From: Prostheceraeus crozeri | Taxonomy: Eukaryota; Platyhelminthes; Polycladida; Euryleptidae | DNA length: 64,000 bases | Direction: 5' to 3' | NCBI GenBank assembly: GCA_907163375.1 | Contig: CAJQUW010004404.1 | Location: forward strand, 198,501 to 262,500 | Part shown: piece after piece, positions 33,712 through 46,362 of the stretch | Position numbering within the stretch: the stretch's first letter is position 1 | Layout of the letters: the number at the start of each line of letters is the position of its first letter | The notes under the pieces: model-generated | What the model was told of the DNA's origin: nothing | What the model saw: the letters and a program-made list of their open reading frames with translations, nothing else | The model's database searches: none | Position numbers and translations under genes: made by a program

Positions 33712-36700
33712 TGATAATTTTATTTGATATGTGTATATCAGAAATGAGTTCAAAAGACGATCAATATCCAATTTTCATTTCAAATTCATGGATTTTTACA
33801 AAATTGCCGATAATTCTTTGATACTCGCGAACTTCGGTGGCGCTGTCTCCGTGCATGCGAGACCTTCACCGCATACCTTAAAACAAAAAAGTCAAAATAG
33901 TTTTTGCTTGTTTCTGAGAGCATCATGTTTACATTATAGTCTCATTACTATCAAATACGCTCAGAGAGCCATCTGTCAGCGTGCTCAACTGAGCATCATC
34001 TTCAAACAAATACATGCGCTAGAGACTTGTTCACAGCAAATCACAGAGATTTGTGTGTGTCCGCCATCCTGTCAACTCGTACATCAATGCAAGAGGTGCA
34101 AATTTTCCCTATTTGTGCCTTCGCAAAATTTTGGGAGGATGATGACGTTGAATTCGTCGTGTCTGCGGTCACCAATGCAGGAAGGCTGAATGTCGGAAGG
34201 TTAGAAGCAGCTAGAAGATTCCGATGAAGGTCCCATTATTTGATGTGTGATTCAGTCAGTGACATTCAATGACTTAATTATTTCAAGTAATTGGTGATAT
34301 AATGTTTATGTCGGCGATTCCAGTGGATTTTCTACACCGTCCAGTCGTCCGAGGGATTATGCAGAAAAACTAACCATCATGCACGAAGTTAATGGCGTCG
34401 AAATAACTAAACTACTCATATAGGACAGAATATGAGGAAGAGCGCAAAATCATTTTAGCATCCATGAATTTGAAACATGTAAATGATTGACAAGGTATAA
34501 TAAACGTGAGAATCTTACGTTGGCGATCTCAGCTCCTTGACCAAGGCGATTAAGCGTCATATGAGAAATAAACATCGTACTTTCATTGTCACTAGACGTT
34601 TAGGAAAACTGAGTCGAGTTGACGAACAATCAGCTTAGGATTGCATGCTTATTGTGAGACTGTTCAAACAGACAGGTTGTCACATATGACTTACAGATGA
34701 TCATAATTCACTTTAAAAACTTGATCATAATTCATATGCAGTATAGTCAGTATAAGTTAGTCTGCGGACTTCAGTGTTACTCATTTGAATATCAGCTTTT
34801 ATTTTTCGCATTGGTTCATTTTCATTTCATTCTGCAGTCATACATGCCAGCACAATTTGAATATATATGCACTTGTACAAGTAAGTTTGAAAATTCATCG
34901 AAATTAAGATAGCTTCATATTAATTATTTTATGCTGTTCATGCTGTCTGCTGCATAAATAGGCATCCATTATGGAGCGAAGGCCTGTGGTCTGTGAGCAC
35001 GCTACGGCACTGCTATATATATGCTGCTGACTCGCATCGTGCATAGCTTCTATATCTTTGATAGGGCCTTATTCTAATTGTATTCCGAAAGATAGATGAT
35101 AGACAACCGAAAAGTGTGATCTCATCTACATTTCACAAAATGCATCTGTTCATTTTTGGTAGTCCTATTGTCGTGACTTTTCGTAATTTTAAGTATCGTA
35201 ACATACTTGTATGTTAGTCGTCAGAGAGACTTTAGAGGGAGTGTCTTGTTATCGATATTATTTCTTTTTTGATGAATCGAAAATAATTATTTGGCATGTG
35301 ATATATCGTGCACATATTTTCGGGCGAGGTTTTCTTCAGGTGCTATGACAGCAACGACAGTATTAGAATGTAGCAATTTGCACGGTGAGACCACTTATCA
35401 TTGTGAGCCATCAGGCAAATAACAATCAAATAAGTAACATGAATACATGCAGAACTCAATGAGGAAACAAATCGCACTCAGTACCATCATCAAATGCATA
35501 TTGGGAGTCAAAATTATAATGAGAATGAGCATTTACCAGCAAAATAGTCATTGACAAAATACATAAAAAATGAATACAATTTAGTTGAGAAATGAATGCA
35601 TTAAAAGCATTACTCATATGACACGTCCCATTGTCGTCCATGAAGTACGTGCATCAAATTGATCGATCATTAATTTGATCTATCAATCGGTCAATATTCA
35701 TAAATCTCTCAAAATTCATAGTTCCTTGCTGCATGTGAAGCCCCGATCAGCCATGTTCCAAATGTCAGTCGAAATCAGTAGGATCCTACACACTGAACTC
35801 GAGAATAATGCAAATGCCGTGGAATTCGTTTGTCAGAATTACTTCAATCAAATTACTAAGATCTCAATCGGCAGTCACTATTTTTTTAAACAAAGAAACG
35901 AAATGTAATACAGAAACAAAAACGAATGTCCCTTAGACGACAATTGTTTATCACAACTTATTATCTGCAAAGCTGCAGTAACCTACCAATTAAAAGAAAA
36001 CTTGCTACGGCATGTGTGAGGGTGACTTCAAAGACAGGGATAATAATCACAAAAAGTCATTTAACAACATACGATATAAAAATGAAACTTCAGTGCCACA
36101 ATACAATTGGTCACTGAAAATAAAAATATTCCGTATAGTATCAATTGGAGCATAGTTCTGTAAACAAACTCATATTCATGTGGAAGCCGATGCTGCGTTC
36201 TACGTCTATCTGAAAAATATCACATCATCACTGTCGATTCAGAAACACTTATTAGCAAGAAACAGAAATAATACCAAAATGCTGACATCGACGAAAATTT
36301 CTGTTGTCCACTCTTATGCCATAAACTATCATAGACAAAGATTTGAAATTTGAATACGAATCTGTATACAGTTTTGTAGACAAAGCCGGTCAGATGCCGG
36401 CTTTCTATGTACATCCACCTACCAATGGTTTGTGCATAAAACGCAAGCACGAATTAGCAATTTGCATTCGTGTTTGCAAGTTCAAATTTTGAACCCGAGC
36501 TCTGAGAACAAGATTTGAATTATTTCATTAATTGTAGATGTCTGCAGGTCGGATGACGTTTTACATTAGGTCCTAGGTCTAGTTACGGTCTAATTAGGTA
36601 AGGTCTTGTTTAATTAAGTCTAATTTAGTCATGTCTAGTTAGGTCTAATGTCACATCATGCAACATTAATGTATCTGCATCTGATTTATTAATTCATTAC

Positions 36701-36835
36701 AATTGGGTATAATGCACTGATGACGGCAAATAAGCCAGAAACGTTTGTAGTTCCCGCAATGATTTAAGTCAGATTTTGCTCTCTCTCCGTAAGGAATCTA
36801 TTCCTCACGTCTCTCGGCATGTTTATGTATATATA

Positions 36836-38214
36836 CTCATTGACAAAATTTTTGAAACATTTGCTTCTTTAACTTCTTTCATTATTGACTGGTATATATA
36901 CATGTATGTATGATACCTTGATAATTTAGTCACAATCTCCACCAAGTCGCTAGCACAGAAAAACAACGCATGTAGCAGATTCAACTTTAATAGCGCGTGT
37001 GCCCCCCTCTAGCTCCAATACATTCAGTAATCCGAGATGGCATGGATTCACAAAGTTTCTGAATGAAGGATGTTTCAAGGAGAAGCCACTGCTCTGTCAG
37101 TCTTTCAGAGAAAATCTTCAGGGACACTGGTGGAAGTGAATAGCGGTCTCTCACTCGCCGCCCAAACTCGTCCCAGACTTGTTCAATGGGTGACAAGTCA
37201 GGTGAGCGCGCAGGCCAGTCAAGTGTTTGAATGTTCAATCTCCTAACAGTGGCAATGACAGCCGAGGAGCGATGTGGTCTTGCGTTGTCGTCCAAGACGA
37301 GATCCTCCACCCTGACCACTGGGGCAACAACAGGAAGCACAATTTCATTGAGATACCTCTCTCCAGTCAACGTGCCTTTGATGATGATTGCTGTCGTTCG
37401 TCCGCCATGCCAAATGCCACCCCACAGCATAACACTTCCACCACCATATCTGTCGTGTTCTTTAATACAGCATGGGGCAAAGCGTTCACCTGGAAGACGA
37501 TGCACTCTGACACGACCGTCATTGAAATCCAGAGTGAATCTCGATTCATCGGTCCACAAGACTTTCTGACAGTGATGGTCATTCCATGAGCGATGGGCAT
37601 CACACCAGGCAACTCGTCTTCTGCGGTGCTCAAAACTCAATGGAATTAGGACAGCTGGTCGTCGCGATTGAATTCCAGTTTCTCGCAATCTTCGGTAAGC
37701 CATTCGAACGCTACAGTCTATATTTGAGGCACTCTTCCGGTGTACGACTAGCTTTGGAACTGACACAAATCTATTTCTCTTTGCAGCTAAAACTAGACGT
37801 GCGTCTGTCCTTCGTGCAGACTTTCTTGGTCGACCAGATCCCTTCTTCCTTTTAACATCTCCTTCTGCTTTCCAGCGACACCACCACCTCCAAACAACGA
37901 CTATCGATAGTTGCAGCTCTCGTCGGCAACACTCGCACAACTTCTAGCACAACGAATCATTCCAATAGCCATACCTCTGGTAAACTGATCGTTCGCCATT
38001 TTATTTTACAGAAGCTGTTCAATTTGTAAAAGCAATTGTGACAGTTGTATCGATATCAAAATTTGAAATTTGACCACCATAGATCTTTCTCCATTCGCTA
38101 ATGTGTTGAATGGTAATACATAGAAAGCGAGATATTGCATCATACCTGAGAAAAAAATGAAGCAAACTTAAATTCAAGCCAATGATAGTTTGCTTCATTA
38201 ATTATGTCAATGAG
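36836..38214 (-). mobile_element. Tc1-type DNA transposon, 1379 bp
   Basis: Terminal inverted repeats begin CTCATTGACAAAATT at 36836 and CTCATTGACATAATT (complement) at 38214. They are flanked by TA on both sides (36834-36835 and 38215-38216), the Tc1/mariner target duplication. The repeats are about 25 bases and imperfect internally. A single transposase reading frame fills most of the element on the minus strand. Confidence 0.88.
36987..37999 (-). pseudogene. Tc1 transposase, one frameshift
   Basis: The likely start is the ATG at 37999 (MANDQFTRGMAIGMIRCARS). The frame then breaks near 37915-37922, where two extra bases (a doubled AG) shift it; it resumes as LQLSIVVVWRWWCRWKAEG. HTH and linker regions follow (KGSGRPRKS, a GRPRKT-like motif), then the catalytic core: WTDESRF (first Asp), LDDNARPH (second Asp) and SPDLSPIEQVWDE (Glu), with 34 residues between the second Asp and the Glu, i.e. 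DD34E of Tc1. It ends GARGGHTRY. About 340 residues, normal length. Apart from the frameshift it looks well preserved, so loss of activity is recent. Confidence 0.9.
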
Positions 38215-39225
38215 TATATGTTTTCATACTTTATATATAGTTGAAAAAAAGAGAATTACTCAAAATGGTGAAAAATAATCCCAAAATTAATATCAAGAAA
38301 AACTCTACATATATTAGCTTCCTTATCCGGTTTCTGGCTTTTTTCCAAGGTTTCTCAAAAGGAATGATTTATTTCAAAATCAAATCTAGACATGCTAAAC
38401 GAGAATAGAAATGAGGAATTATCATAGTTCGTGATCATATGCAGAGATATGCTCAAACCGTCTATTTCTTTACGTACATGGAGACCTGTGTTAGTCATTT
38501 CTCCAACCTGCCTTCCTGTCACCGACCCCTTGATGTTCTTCAATTTCATTGCGAATGTACTACATATTAGGCCTAGGTTCACCTCTAATTGAATACCATT
38601 TATGTTGCGAAAAAGTCTGATGACATCATTCATTAAAACATTGAATTATTCTTAATCGGGTGTGATAGTTCACAAGCACATTCGGGTTTGTGAGTGATGC
38701 GATAACAGCGCCTACTAAAAGAACCTATTCTGTCGAGAAATTTCACAGGAAATGACGAAACAGTCGGGGATCCGTGACATACAATACTACGAATCAAGCA
38801 AATTTATACAATTTTCAGCTGCCTCTCATCACTTACAAGCTTCAAAATTCTGAGGGCCAACAGTATCTGATTACAATTCCTCAATGCGTTTTGAAAATGA
38901 ATATCCTACTTTCAATTTTTTGTGTATTACTTGATAAACGAAGAGAATCAGCATTTTCGACTCCTGGAATAGAAACGGCAGGACACCTTTTAGACTTAAG
39001 ACAATAAGAGCATGGTTTTTCTAGCATTTAAACGCAAATTGACATTACAGCACCTTTATCTAGCATGTTCTAATGTATTGCAATAAGTCAATAAATGTTT
39101 ATGGAAAACATTGATTGCATACATGTATGACGTATAGAAAACACATTTCAAAAACATGCTTGCGGTCGGGCATAATGAAAACATTTCAAGTTGCGAAGGA
39201 GAAGATAGTTTCCAAAACTTCTATC

Positions 39226-41110
39226 ATGTATCTACACAGAAAGTTTCCAAATGAAAATTCCTTCCCATTTTTTTCTTAGAGACGAGAGTTGTGTCGTCAA
39301 CGTAACTAACATGCAAACAATTGAGGTTGCGAAATTCGTCAGCGGTGTAAAAAATAAATAGATGGGGAATAATTATATCAAGCATTGTGGAACACCACTG
39401 TTTACACGTATCGGAGAGCTGAAACATGATCAATTTTTGTCCTTTGATATATATGACAGAGATAAGAAGCAGTCCATAATATAAAATTCACCGGAAATTT
39501 GCACAAAATAAGTTTACCAATTAGAATTCGATGAGATAAAGTATCAAAAGTCGCAAAATCTAGAGATATCAGGGCAGCTCCCAATGCATCATCATCATCA
39601 TCAAGTATCGAAGTTAAGCGGTTGATTAGATAAACCAAACCACAAATGGCTGAGGACTTTAGGATGTGGGCAAATCGAGATTCGCTAGTACTTTGAATAA
39701 ATAGAGGCTTCACTTGATCAAGGATAAACTTTCTTGATAAACTTGATCAAGGATATATCAGTCGTAAAACATCTATACATGGTGGCGTGATTTAGGAATG
39801 GCATAAACATCTGCAACTTTCCTGCGCTTAGGTATATAGTCGTCGACGATACACGAATTAAAAGTATGATAGAGCGGCTAGGCAGGAAACGAGGCTCGTT
39901 CTTTATATAACCGACCCGGAATGCCATCATTTGCGGAAGCCTTTAGTTTCAAAGTTGATAGTTTGACGTTGATATCCAAAGCATCAATGAGATTCAATGA
40001 AGAATTTTTTGAGTTCCAAGTTGTAGCAGTCGGAGGGTGAAGAAAAATCTAACCAAAAATATCGTTAGTGAACTCGACCACCTCAGATTTGTTGTTGAAA
40101 TTCGAAACAATCGCATCTAGAGTAGCTTTAGATTTCGTGCCCCTCACTTCATTTACAACATTCCACCACTCTTTAGGGATGCTATACAGTTCATTACCCC
40201 ATCGCCTCTTTGATCTTACAATTTCAGACTTCACTTTACTCTTGAGGTGGTTGTACCTTTCGAAGTGTCCATTTCGATAATAACTCCATCTTTGATTGAT
40301 CAAATCCTGTTCATCAAGCATGTCACATACAACATTAAGGATTCAATGCCGCCATGCAGCCAAGATTCGGTTACGGCAATAAGGAATGGCAAGCAAGATT
40401 TTAGAACATACAGTTCGTTCAGTTTTGACAGCACAGAGCTTGCATTGGTTAACATAATAGAGAGAAGATATACCTGATTTCTCTAATTTGACATAAAAAT
40501 CCGCTTGGAAAATTTTGAATGTCCCCTCGTGTGACAATTTTACTACCCCTGTTTGTGAACGCATCTTCACCCATGTCTCTAGCTTAACTTCTTCACGTGG
40601 TGCCTTGAATTGTAATTAATGCTTTTGGTTCTGTCAATGTTCAAAAATGTTCCTATAAAGTCAGGATTTAGAATTTTTCAGAGCTTTTGATCGATGGTGT
40701 TAAAATTATTTAACTGAAGTCTGCTGCTTTCACTTTTGCCCTGACTAGCAATTCGTCTAACCTCGACAACATCATTCTAAATCATCGTCACTCTAAGTCT
40801 CGACAACCTCATTTATGGAGGAACCAATGCATGATAGTATTGCTGATACCTGCTCAGGAATTCTCCTCTTGCGTTGAGGATCCATGTTTTGTCTCAACCA
40901 CGCCAGATATATTGAGGCTATTTTCTCTTCGCTCTCTTTCAGAGAGTTCTTCGAATACATTATCTGAAAATTCAGCGACAGAGCTCTGAGTCTTTAAGGT
41001 AATATCTTCTTTTTCAAACATGTTCGCTTTCCTCTTAAGCTCATGTATTTCACTTGTTAGCGTTTCAATTTTCTGTAAAAATTGGTTAAGGTGTTGTTGA
41101 ATGTTTACCA
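39226..41110 (-). mobile_element. CR1-like LINE, decayed, internally deleted
   Basis: On the minus strand the order is: an ORF1-like coiled coil (40856-41110: LNQFLQKIETLTSEIHELKR, then ERERRENSLNISGVVE), the start of an endonuclease (about 40345-40470: MLTNASSVLSKLNEL, FLIAVTESWLHGGI), and directly after it the post-endonuclease region LINQRWSYYRNGHFERYNHL and KSEIVRSKRRWGNEL. Reverse transcriptase pieces end the series: NDGIPGRLYK, INRLTSILDDDDDALGAALI, SLDFATFDTLSHRILI and SYVDDTTLV. Most of the endonuclease is deleted between VTESWL and LINQRW. Several frameshifts separate the pieces. Confidence 0.8.
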
Positions 41111-41782
41111 CCAATTATACAGAAGAACTTGGTAAAGTATCATGCTTCGGCTTATTCTGGACCAAAGATATTGGTTGCACTACGAGTATGACATCAAACA
41201 TTTCATTTTTGCTCATGGATTTCTTCCGTTTCAATAAAATCGTCATCGTTCATCTGTGGCAGATCATTTATCGAAGCCATTTGACTAATGATGAATACGG
41301 TGGCAATAGGACTCGACTCAGTATTCACTTAAGCGCTTTAAACCACAACACCAGAACACGGTTGCCAATATCAGATAGATTACAATCACTTTATCAGAGA
41401 ATTGTAATAATCGTCTGCGTTTCGTGATCAAATCAATTTTGGCGTTACCACCCTTGATACTGTGTTACTTGCAAACTGATTGACCGCCAAATCAACCTGA
41501 ATAGCGCTCAACGAAATGTGGGCCAAGAAACGGTAACGCTGCCGTAAAGGAAGTTCAAAGTGAGTCGACGATATGTCCAATACTAGCACAACCAGAGGAA
41601 CATAATGATATAAAGTTGATGACCAATGTATGTATAGAAATGGAGAAATTCCACTACGCAGCACGATCTCCGTCTGAGATGATCTCCGTCTTCTTGTTCA
41701 GCATTTTCTTGCACTCCTTGATCAAGATCTGGTACTTATCTTTCAGACATAATATGCAATGTCGTGTTCTATATTTGTATTT

Positions 41783-41964
41783 CTTCGTTGTTTGCAAAAT
41801 TTCTCATTTGATGTTATATGCCTTGTTTTTGTTTTTCAGTGTCCAAACATATTTTGATAATGTATCTTCATTCTTGTATTATACACTGAAAGACAAAAGC
41901 AAAGCATATGACATCAAATGAAAAAAAATAATGAATAAACTTGTTTTGCAAACAATTAAGGAAG
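41783..41964. repeat. Imperfect foldback 136 bp before exon h
   Basis: The left arm 41783-41841 (TTGTTTGCAAAATTTCTCAT, ATTTGATGTTATATGC, TTTTTCAGTG) pairs with the right arm 41884-41964 (CACTGAAAGACAAAAGC, CATATGACATCAAATGA, TTTTGCAAACAA). The right arm has about 20 extra bases. It could form a long RNA hairpin just upstream of the exon. Confidence 0.6.
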
Positions 41965-42100
41965 TTGGTTGTCGGAAGTTGGACACATGCCAACAAGTAG
42001 AAAAGCTGAATGATTTTCTGAAGCCTCAATTTACATACATTCCAGTTTTAATTGTTTTCATATTTTTTCTATAAAATGATTCTTTCCACCTGCATTTCAG

Positions 42101-42403
42101 ATCAGTTTGGCTCGTGCATGCTATGCAGAGGCTGATGTATATCTACTAGATGATCCCTTGTCAGCAGTAGATGCTCATGTGAGCTCTCACATTGCAAGTG
42201 AAGTTCTTGGACCTGAAGGCATATTGAGGAAACGCACTCGCATACTCGTCACACATTCTGTATCTGTTTTCCCTCAATGTCATATGATTATTTCTTTGGG
42301 TGAGGATGGACGTGTGCAAGAGCAAGGAAAATATATGGACCTGGTAAAGCATAATGGAGCATTTTCTGATTTTATCAACACGCATTTGAATCCATTGGAG
42401 AAG
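42101..42403 (+). CDS. ABCC1-like: ABCC exon h: NBD1 Walker B, D-loop, H-loop
   Basis: The acceptor is GCATTTCAG and the donor is GTAAGC; it holds 101 complete codons. It encodes ISLARACYAEADVYLLDDP (Walker B), SAVDAH (D-loop) and RILVTHS with the H-loop His at about 619. The residue after the Walker B Asp is Asp rather than Glu, as is normal for the catalytically weak NBD1 of ABCC proteins. The tail GKYMDLVKHNGAFSDFI is the usual end of NBD1. It joins exon g in frame after an 8.4-kb intron. Confidence 0.96.
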
Positions 42404-45400
42404 GTAAGCTCATTTCTATTGGATTTTGCTGCTTTCATCTTCTGCGGATAAACCAGATATAAACTAAGCCTGTCTTAATTTTCAATTCTGTTGACTTTCC
42501 AAAATAATGCATTCGGATGCAATCTGTTGATCAGCATATTCTCTAGTCAAACGACTATCTCGACATTATAAATTCAATTTGAAATAAAGGTCTTTCGAAA
42601 TCTATAGTGAAAAGGTTTCAGTTCCACTCTCTATCAGCAAAAAAAGGTCAGAATTTCCGATTGCGATTGCGCGGCTGCAACTTCACTAATCTTTGTGGTC
42701 CGCTTATAACTGGATACTAAGATAAATTCATGGATGAAAATTCGCTGATGTCCGTAAAGCTTCATAGTTTTGGATACATGTGCTGCTTGGCCACTTGTCA
42801 AACTAGGAGGAAGCTAAGTGAAAACTTATTACATGTATGTCGATTCAATTACTTTTGAAAAATCTTTCTAATTACACGTATCCAAACACATTTCTTGCAA
42901 TGTTCACCGCTCTCGAATGGTCTAATTTCGAGTACGCTTTCAATTGCCTGCGGTCGATGCATCTTGAATAAACCGACTATGCGGATGCAGTTGTATCCGC
43001 TCCTGCAGTATGTGAAGTAGTTTATCTTCTCCACAGTTTCCTAATTTATGTTATGAAAAAATCATACTTTTGCGTTTGACAACTAAATTAGTAATGCACA
43101 CTGGGAGTATTGTATTGTATTCACGAGATGTGACATGCATGTGACTAATCTAAATACAGTAAATTCAAACGAACAAACTAGAAAACATGGAGTAAAAAAA
43201 AGGAAACTAAGATAGAGTGAACTTGGAAAGTCAAGTCACGATGCAGTAATGCCACTTTGTCTTTGAAGGTAGCTTCTCAGATAACTTGTCACTTTCATAG
43301 AAGCTGCATTTGAATTTCGGATGTCCATTGGAACCTTATTCCAGAAGCTGGTGCCGTAGAAACGCAGTGAACGCTCACCAGCTTTCACAGATCTCACTTT
43401 CGGTTGCTGAAACACATTTCTTATGGGGTTCGTCGACAACACAAAAAGTTCTCCAAGAGCGATTGGAGCATAGCCTGGATTCAGCTGGTACTTCGTTATG
43501 AACTCTGTCATGCTTGCTGTATCTCGGTATTGGATCTTTGTTCTGGAGACTGCTTGCATCACCTTAAACAGCTTCATATGCCATCTGAGCTCCAACTCGT
43601 ATGTCTGGATCAGTGAAATCAGTGATACGCATGCAATACGATCGCACAGCTCTAGACTCGCGAGTTCACTCGTGTGTCTCTGGTCGCGTTACTTAATCGC
43701 CTTCTTAAGTACATAAACAAGCATGGAAACATCAGTGTTGCATTGAATGTCATAATGTCAAATGTCACAGATGAATGCCAGTAAACTTGTGTGGCGACCA
43801 GTGTGTTTTGTTAGGGGGTTAAAATAAGTCATTCAGTTTTGGAATTAATTGACAAATCCGGACACATGACCATATCAGGAGTCTCTTCTCACAAAATGAT
43901 ATTGATAATTTCAAATTCCCTGTCTTAAGTTTGATGAATATTGTGGCGTCATCGCACTTGTCCATTATTTTTGTAACAAAATAGAATTACTGAGGTTGCA
44001 CTTGATATTTTACTTATACCTAATTAGCTAAAGTTTATATTGCATTAAAGTTTAAAAATAATTTTATGCATGAACAGCGCTGATCGCTGAATGAGCAGAT
44101 TACACAGATTCATAGGCTGGAATAATTAAACCTTTTTCATAGGCCTTCCTATTGAAGAATTTATCTTTCGGTTTATAAGAATGAATTACGCAACAGGGCC
44201 TGCTATGTGTTATTAATGTGCGAGATCGTATACGTGTGATGAGCATTAGCTTAAGTTGTGTCATAAAACGATTTACAAATTTCGTGAGGCATGCATAAAT
44301 AGCTCAGAGTAAAATAGAGTTTTCACTATAGATACTGAACTGAGGCTGATTACTTCTTCATGGGACTATAGACTAGATTAGTTAGCGATCTATGAAAGGA
44401 AAATCTCAAGGCCTATTTCAAGAAATTTGATGAATGCTGCATTCAACATGTCATTTCAAGTGATTGATCACAGGAAAAATTTTGGATAAGAATTTCGTCG
44501 TTTAAACACACGCTCCTGCAAGTAGAATTATTTTTTTGGTTGTTTCATGCACTCCCCCCCTCAGGTAATGCGTGATTCTTTTAAGTTACGTTATGCCTAA
44601 AGTTTTCATCGAGAATTTCGCTCTGAAATGTCATACAGGTTTTTAGTCAAAACAGTTTTAACTTGTGTCAAAGGGAGATTGCTAGCATCTACAGAATTTA
44701 GTACGCTCAATTTCTTAAATTACCTTGTAGGCGGCTATTAAGGAAATGCCATCGAGCCGCAGTGACCTATGAAGTAAATATGCTACTTGAAATGGTTGCG
44801 TCCCTTAGACTGTCCACATTTACGTTCGGTGCAGAAGTGTCTGTAGGTAATGACTAATTATACAAATACGGTTCAGTAGAGCCCGCAAACTGTGAAGACC
44901 ATTCCCTAATGATATTGAAAATGCTTGCTTTCCTAATATTAATCTATCTAGATGAATTTAGCAACAAATAGCAGCAGCCGGCCAGGTTTTGACGATGTCA
45001 GCCACCAGAATGTCATCGAGTGCCAAAGCATGGCCTTTTATGACTCCGCGGTGTGGCGTGTGAAGTGAATTGACAGGGGGAGCCCCTACCCCTCCTCCAG
45101 TTTCGCCAACTCGAGAGTAGAAAAGCAATATATAATGGAAAAGGATCTTTGATATTTTCTCAGAAATTATCTTAAGCTCTTCTGATTTGGTCTCAAAATA
45201 AAATAAAGAACGTTTCGAGTGTAAGCGAACTGTATTGCGGCATATGCATGATAGATGGATGCCTGTATGCAAGTACCTACATATTACACCTGCAATATTA
45301 CCTACATGCGAGTCAACTCTCATAAGAATTTAAAGAGCAGGATGTGACTATTTAGTAGTGGACTGATTCTATGTAGGTAAGTTAAATTCTACATAAATCA

Positions 45401-45861
45401 ATTTTTCCATTAAAGTTATTCTATAGCTGTTTTGTTGAAGTTTCCAGTTCCACTGAAAATCAACTGCATCGATTGCATTTATTGAAATATTATAATACAG
45501 GTCCAATTACAGAAGGTTCACAACACATTAAGTTATGCAGCAGTAGTTGTTTACTGAAGCGCCGTGCCTGAAAAAATATCCCAAATAATCTAACATTGAT
45601 CTTGTTTTAATCATTCTTGTTGCCTCACATCTGTAGTCAGATGATAAAGTTATTTTGAATTGCTGACAGTGTGTGTATTAAGGTTCATATCAATCCAGTT
45701 TTTCATTTATTCAAAAACTTCTCTCAGTTACAAGTATGCTTTGGGCCAAACCTAAATGGTTCGCACACTGATATAGCATTTTTATGCTACATTGTGTTGC
45801 ACGATTTTTGTACATGTGCTTCATCAATTATTGTGTCACAGTCTAATTGTTTATTTGCTAG
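42404..45861 (+). other. Intron 8 of ABCC-like gene
   Basis: This 3.5-kb intron contains the C-terminal tail of a LINE on the minus strand at 43107-43616. I see nothing recognisable in 42404-43100 or 43720-45861. The 121-codon minus-strand frame at 44958-45323 is unidentified. Confidence 0.85.
43107..43616 (-). mobile_element. LINE fragment, C-terminal tail with (AATAC)3 end
   Basis: The minus-strand frame 43236-43595 ends with KVRSVKAGERSLRFYGTSFW, NKVPMDIRNSNAASMKVTS and YLRSYLQRQ. This is the conserved C-terminus of many CR1/Jockey-type LINEs (G-x-x-S-x-x-F-x-G-x-x-LWN-x-(L/I)P-x-x-(I/L)+). Past the stop, a (AATAC)3 tract at 43107-43121 probably marks the 3' tail. The reverse transcriptase core is missing (5' truncation). 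Confidence 0.75.
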
Positions 45862-46002
45862 GAACATCTCTCAAAGCAGCAGCCTGTAAGGAGCATCAGT
45901 TCAACAAGCGAGAAACCTTATGATAATGCACTTAAAAGGAGCCGCAATTCAGTAACATCGAGAAGTATGGTGGAATCTGTGGAGAACATTGACAAAGACA
46001 AG
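45862..46002 (+). CDS. ABCC1-like: ABCC exon i: inter-half linker
   Basis: The acceptor is TTTGCTAG and the donor is GTAAAG; it holds 47 complete codons in phase with both neighbours. It encodes a Ser/Arg/Lys-rich segment (EHLSKQQPVRSISSTSEK, then KRSRNSVTSRSM). The linker between NBD1 and TMD2 of ABCC proteins is poorly conserved but typically Ser/Arg-rich and phosphorylated; the RSIS and RNSVTS stretches are plausible basophilic kinase sites (inference). Support comes from position, phase, splice sites and composition, not from homology. Confidence 0.75.
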
Positions 46003-46362
46003 GTAAAGCTGCGATCAACAGCATCGTTTTATTTTTGGAAATTTACTGGATAAGTAGATAAATGCGGACATGAAGATGCGTTCACGCTAGACCGGTAACA
46101 ACAACTAAAAATTGTGGTGATATTTCAGCCTCAAGATTTATCATTTTAATTATTGTTCACATTGTTACTATTTATCGCTCGGCAACACGATTTTATAAGT
46201 CGTTATTGTTGTTACAAAGCGTCTCTAGTCATCTGTTCATTCAAAATTTCAAATTTGGTAATCATGCATTGTGTTCCTGCCCTTGTGTTTGATGTTCACC
46301 AAAATATATATATTAAAAAATATTTTTTTTAATGTAGCTATTCGCCTGTGTATGTATATATG

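Noticed and set aside
33731-34189. 152-codon + frame after exon g as readthrough or a separate gene
   Set aside because: It starts after the exon g donor, is not in a recognisable family and has no splice or homology support.
37227-37855. Four open frames on the + strand and one more on the minus strand over the Tc1 element
   Set aside because: They are shadows of the transposase frame, whose DD34E motifs identify the real coding strand.
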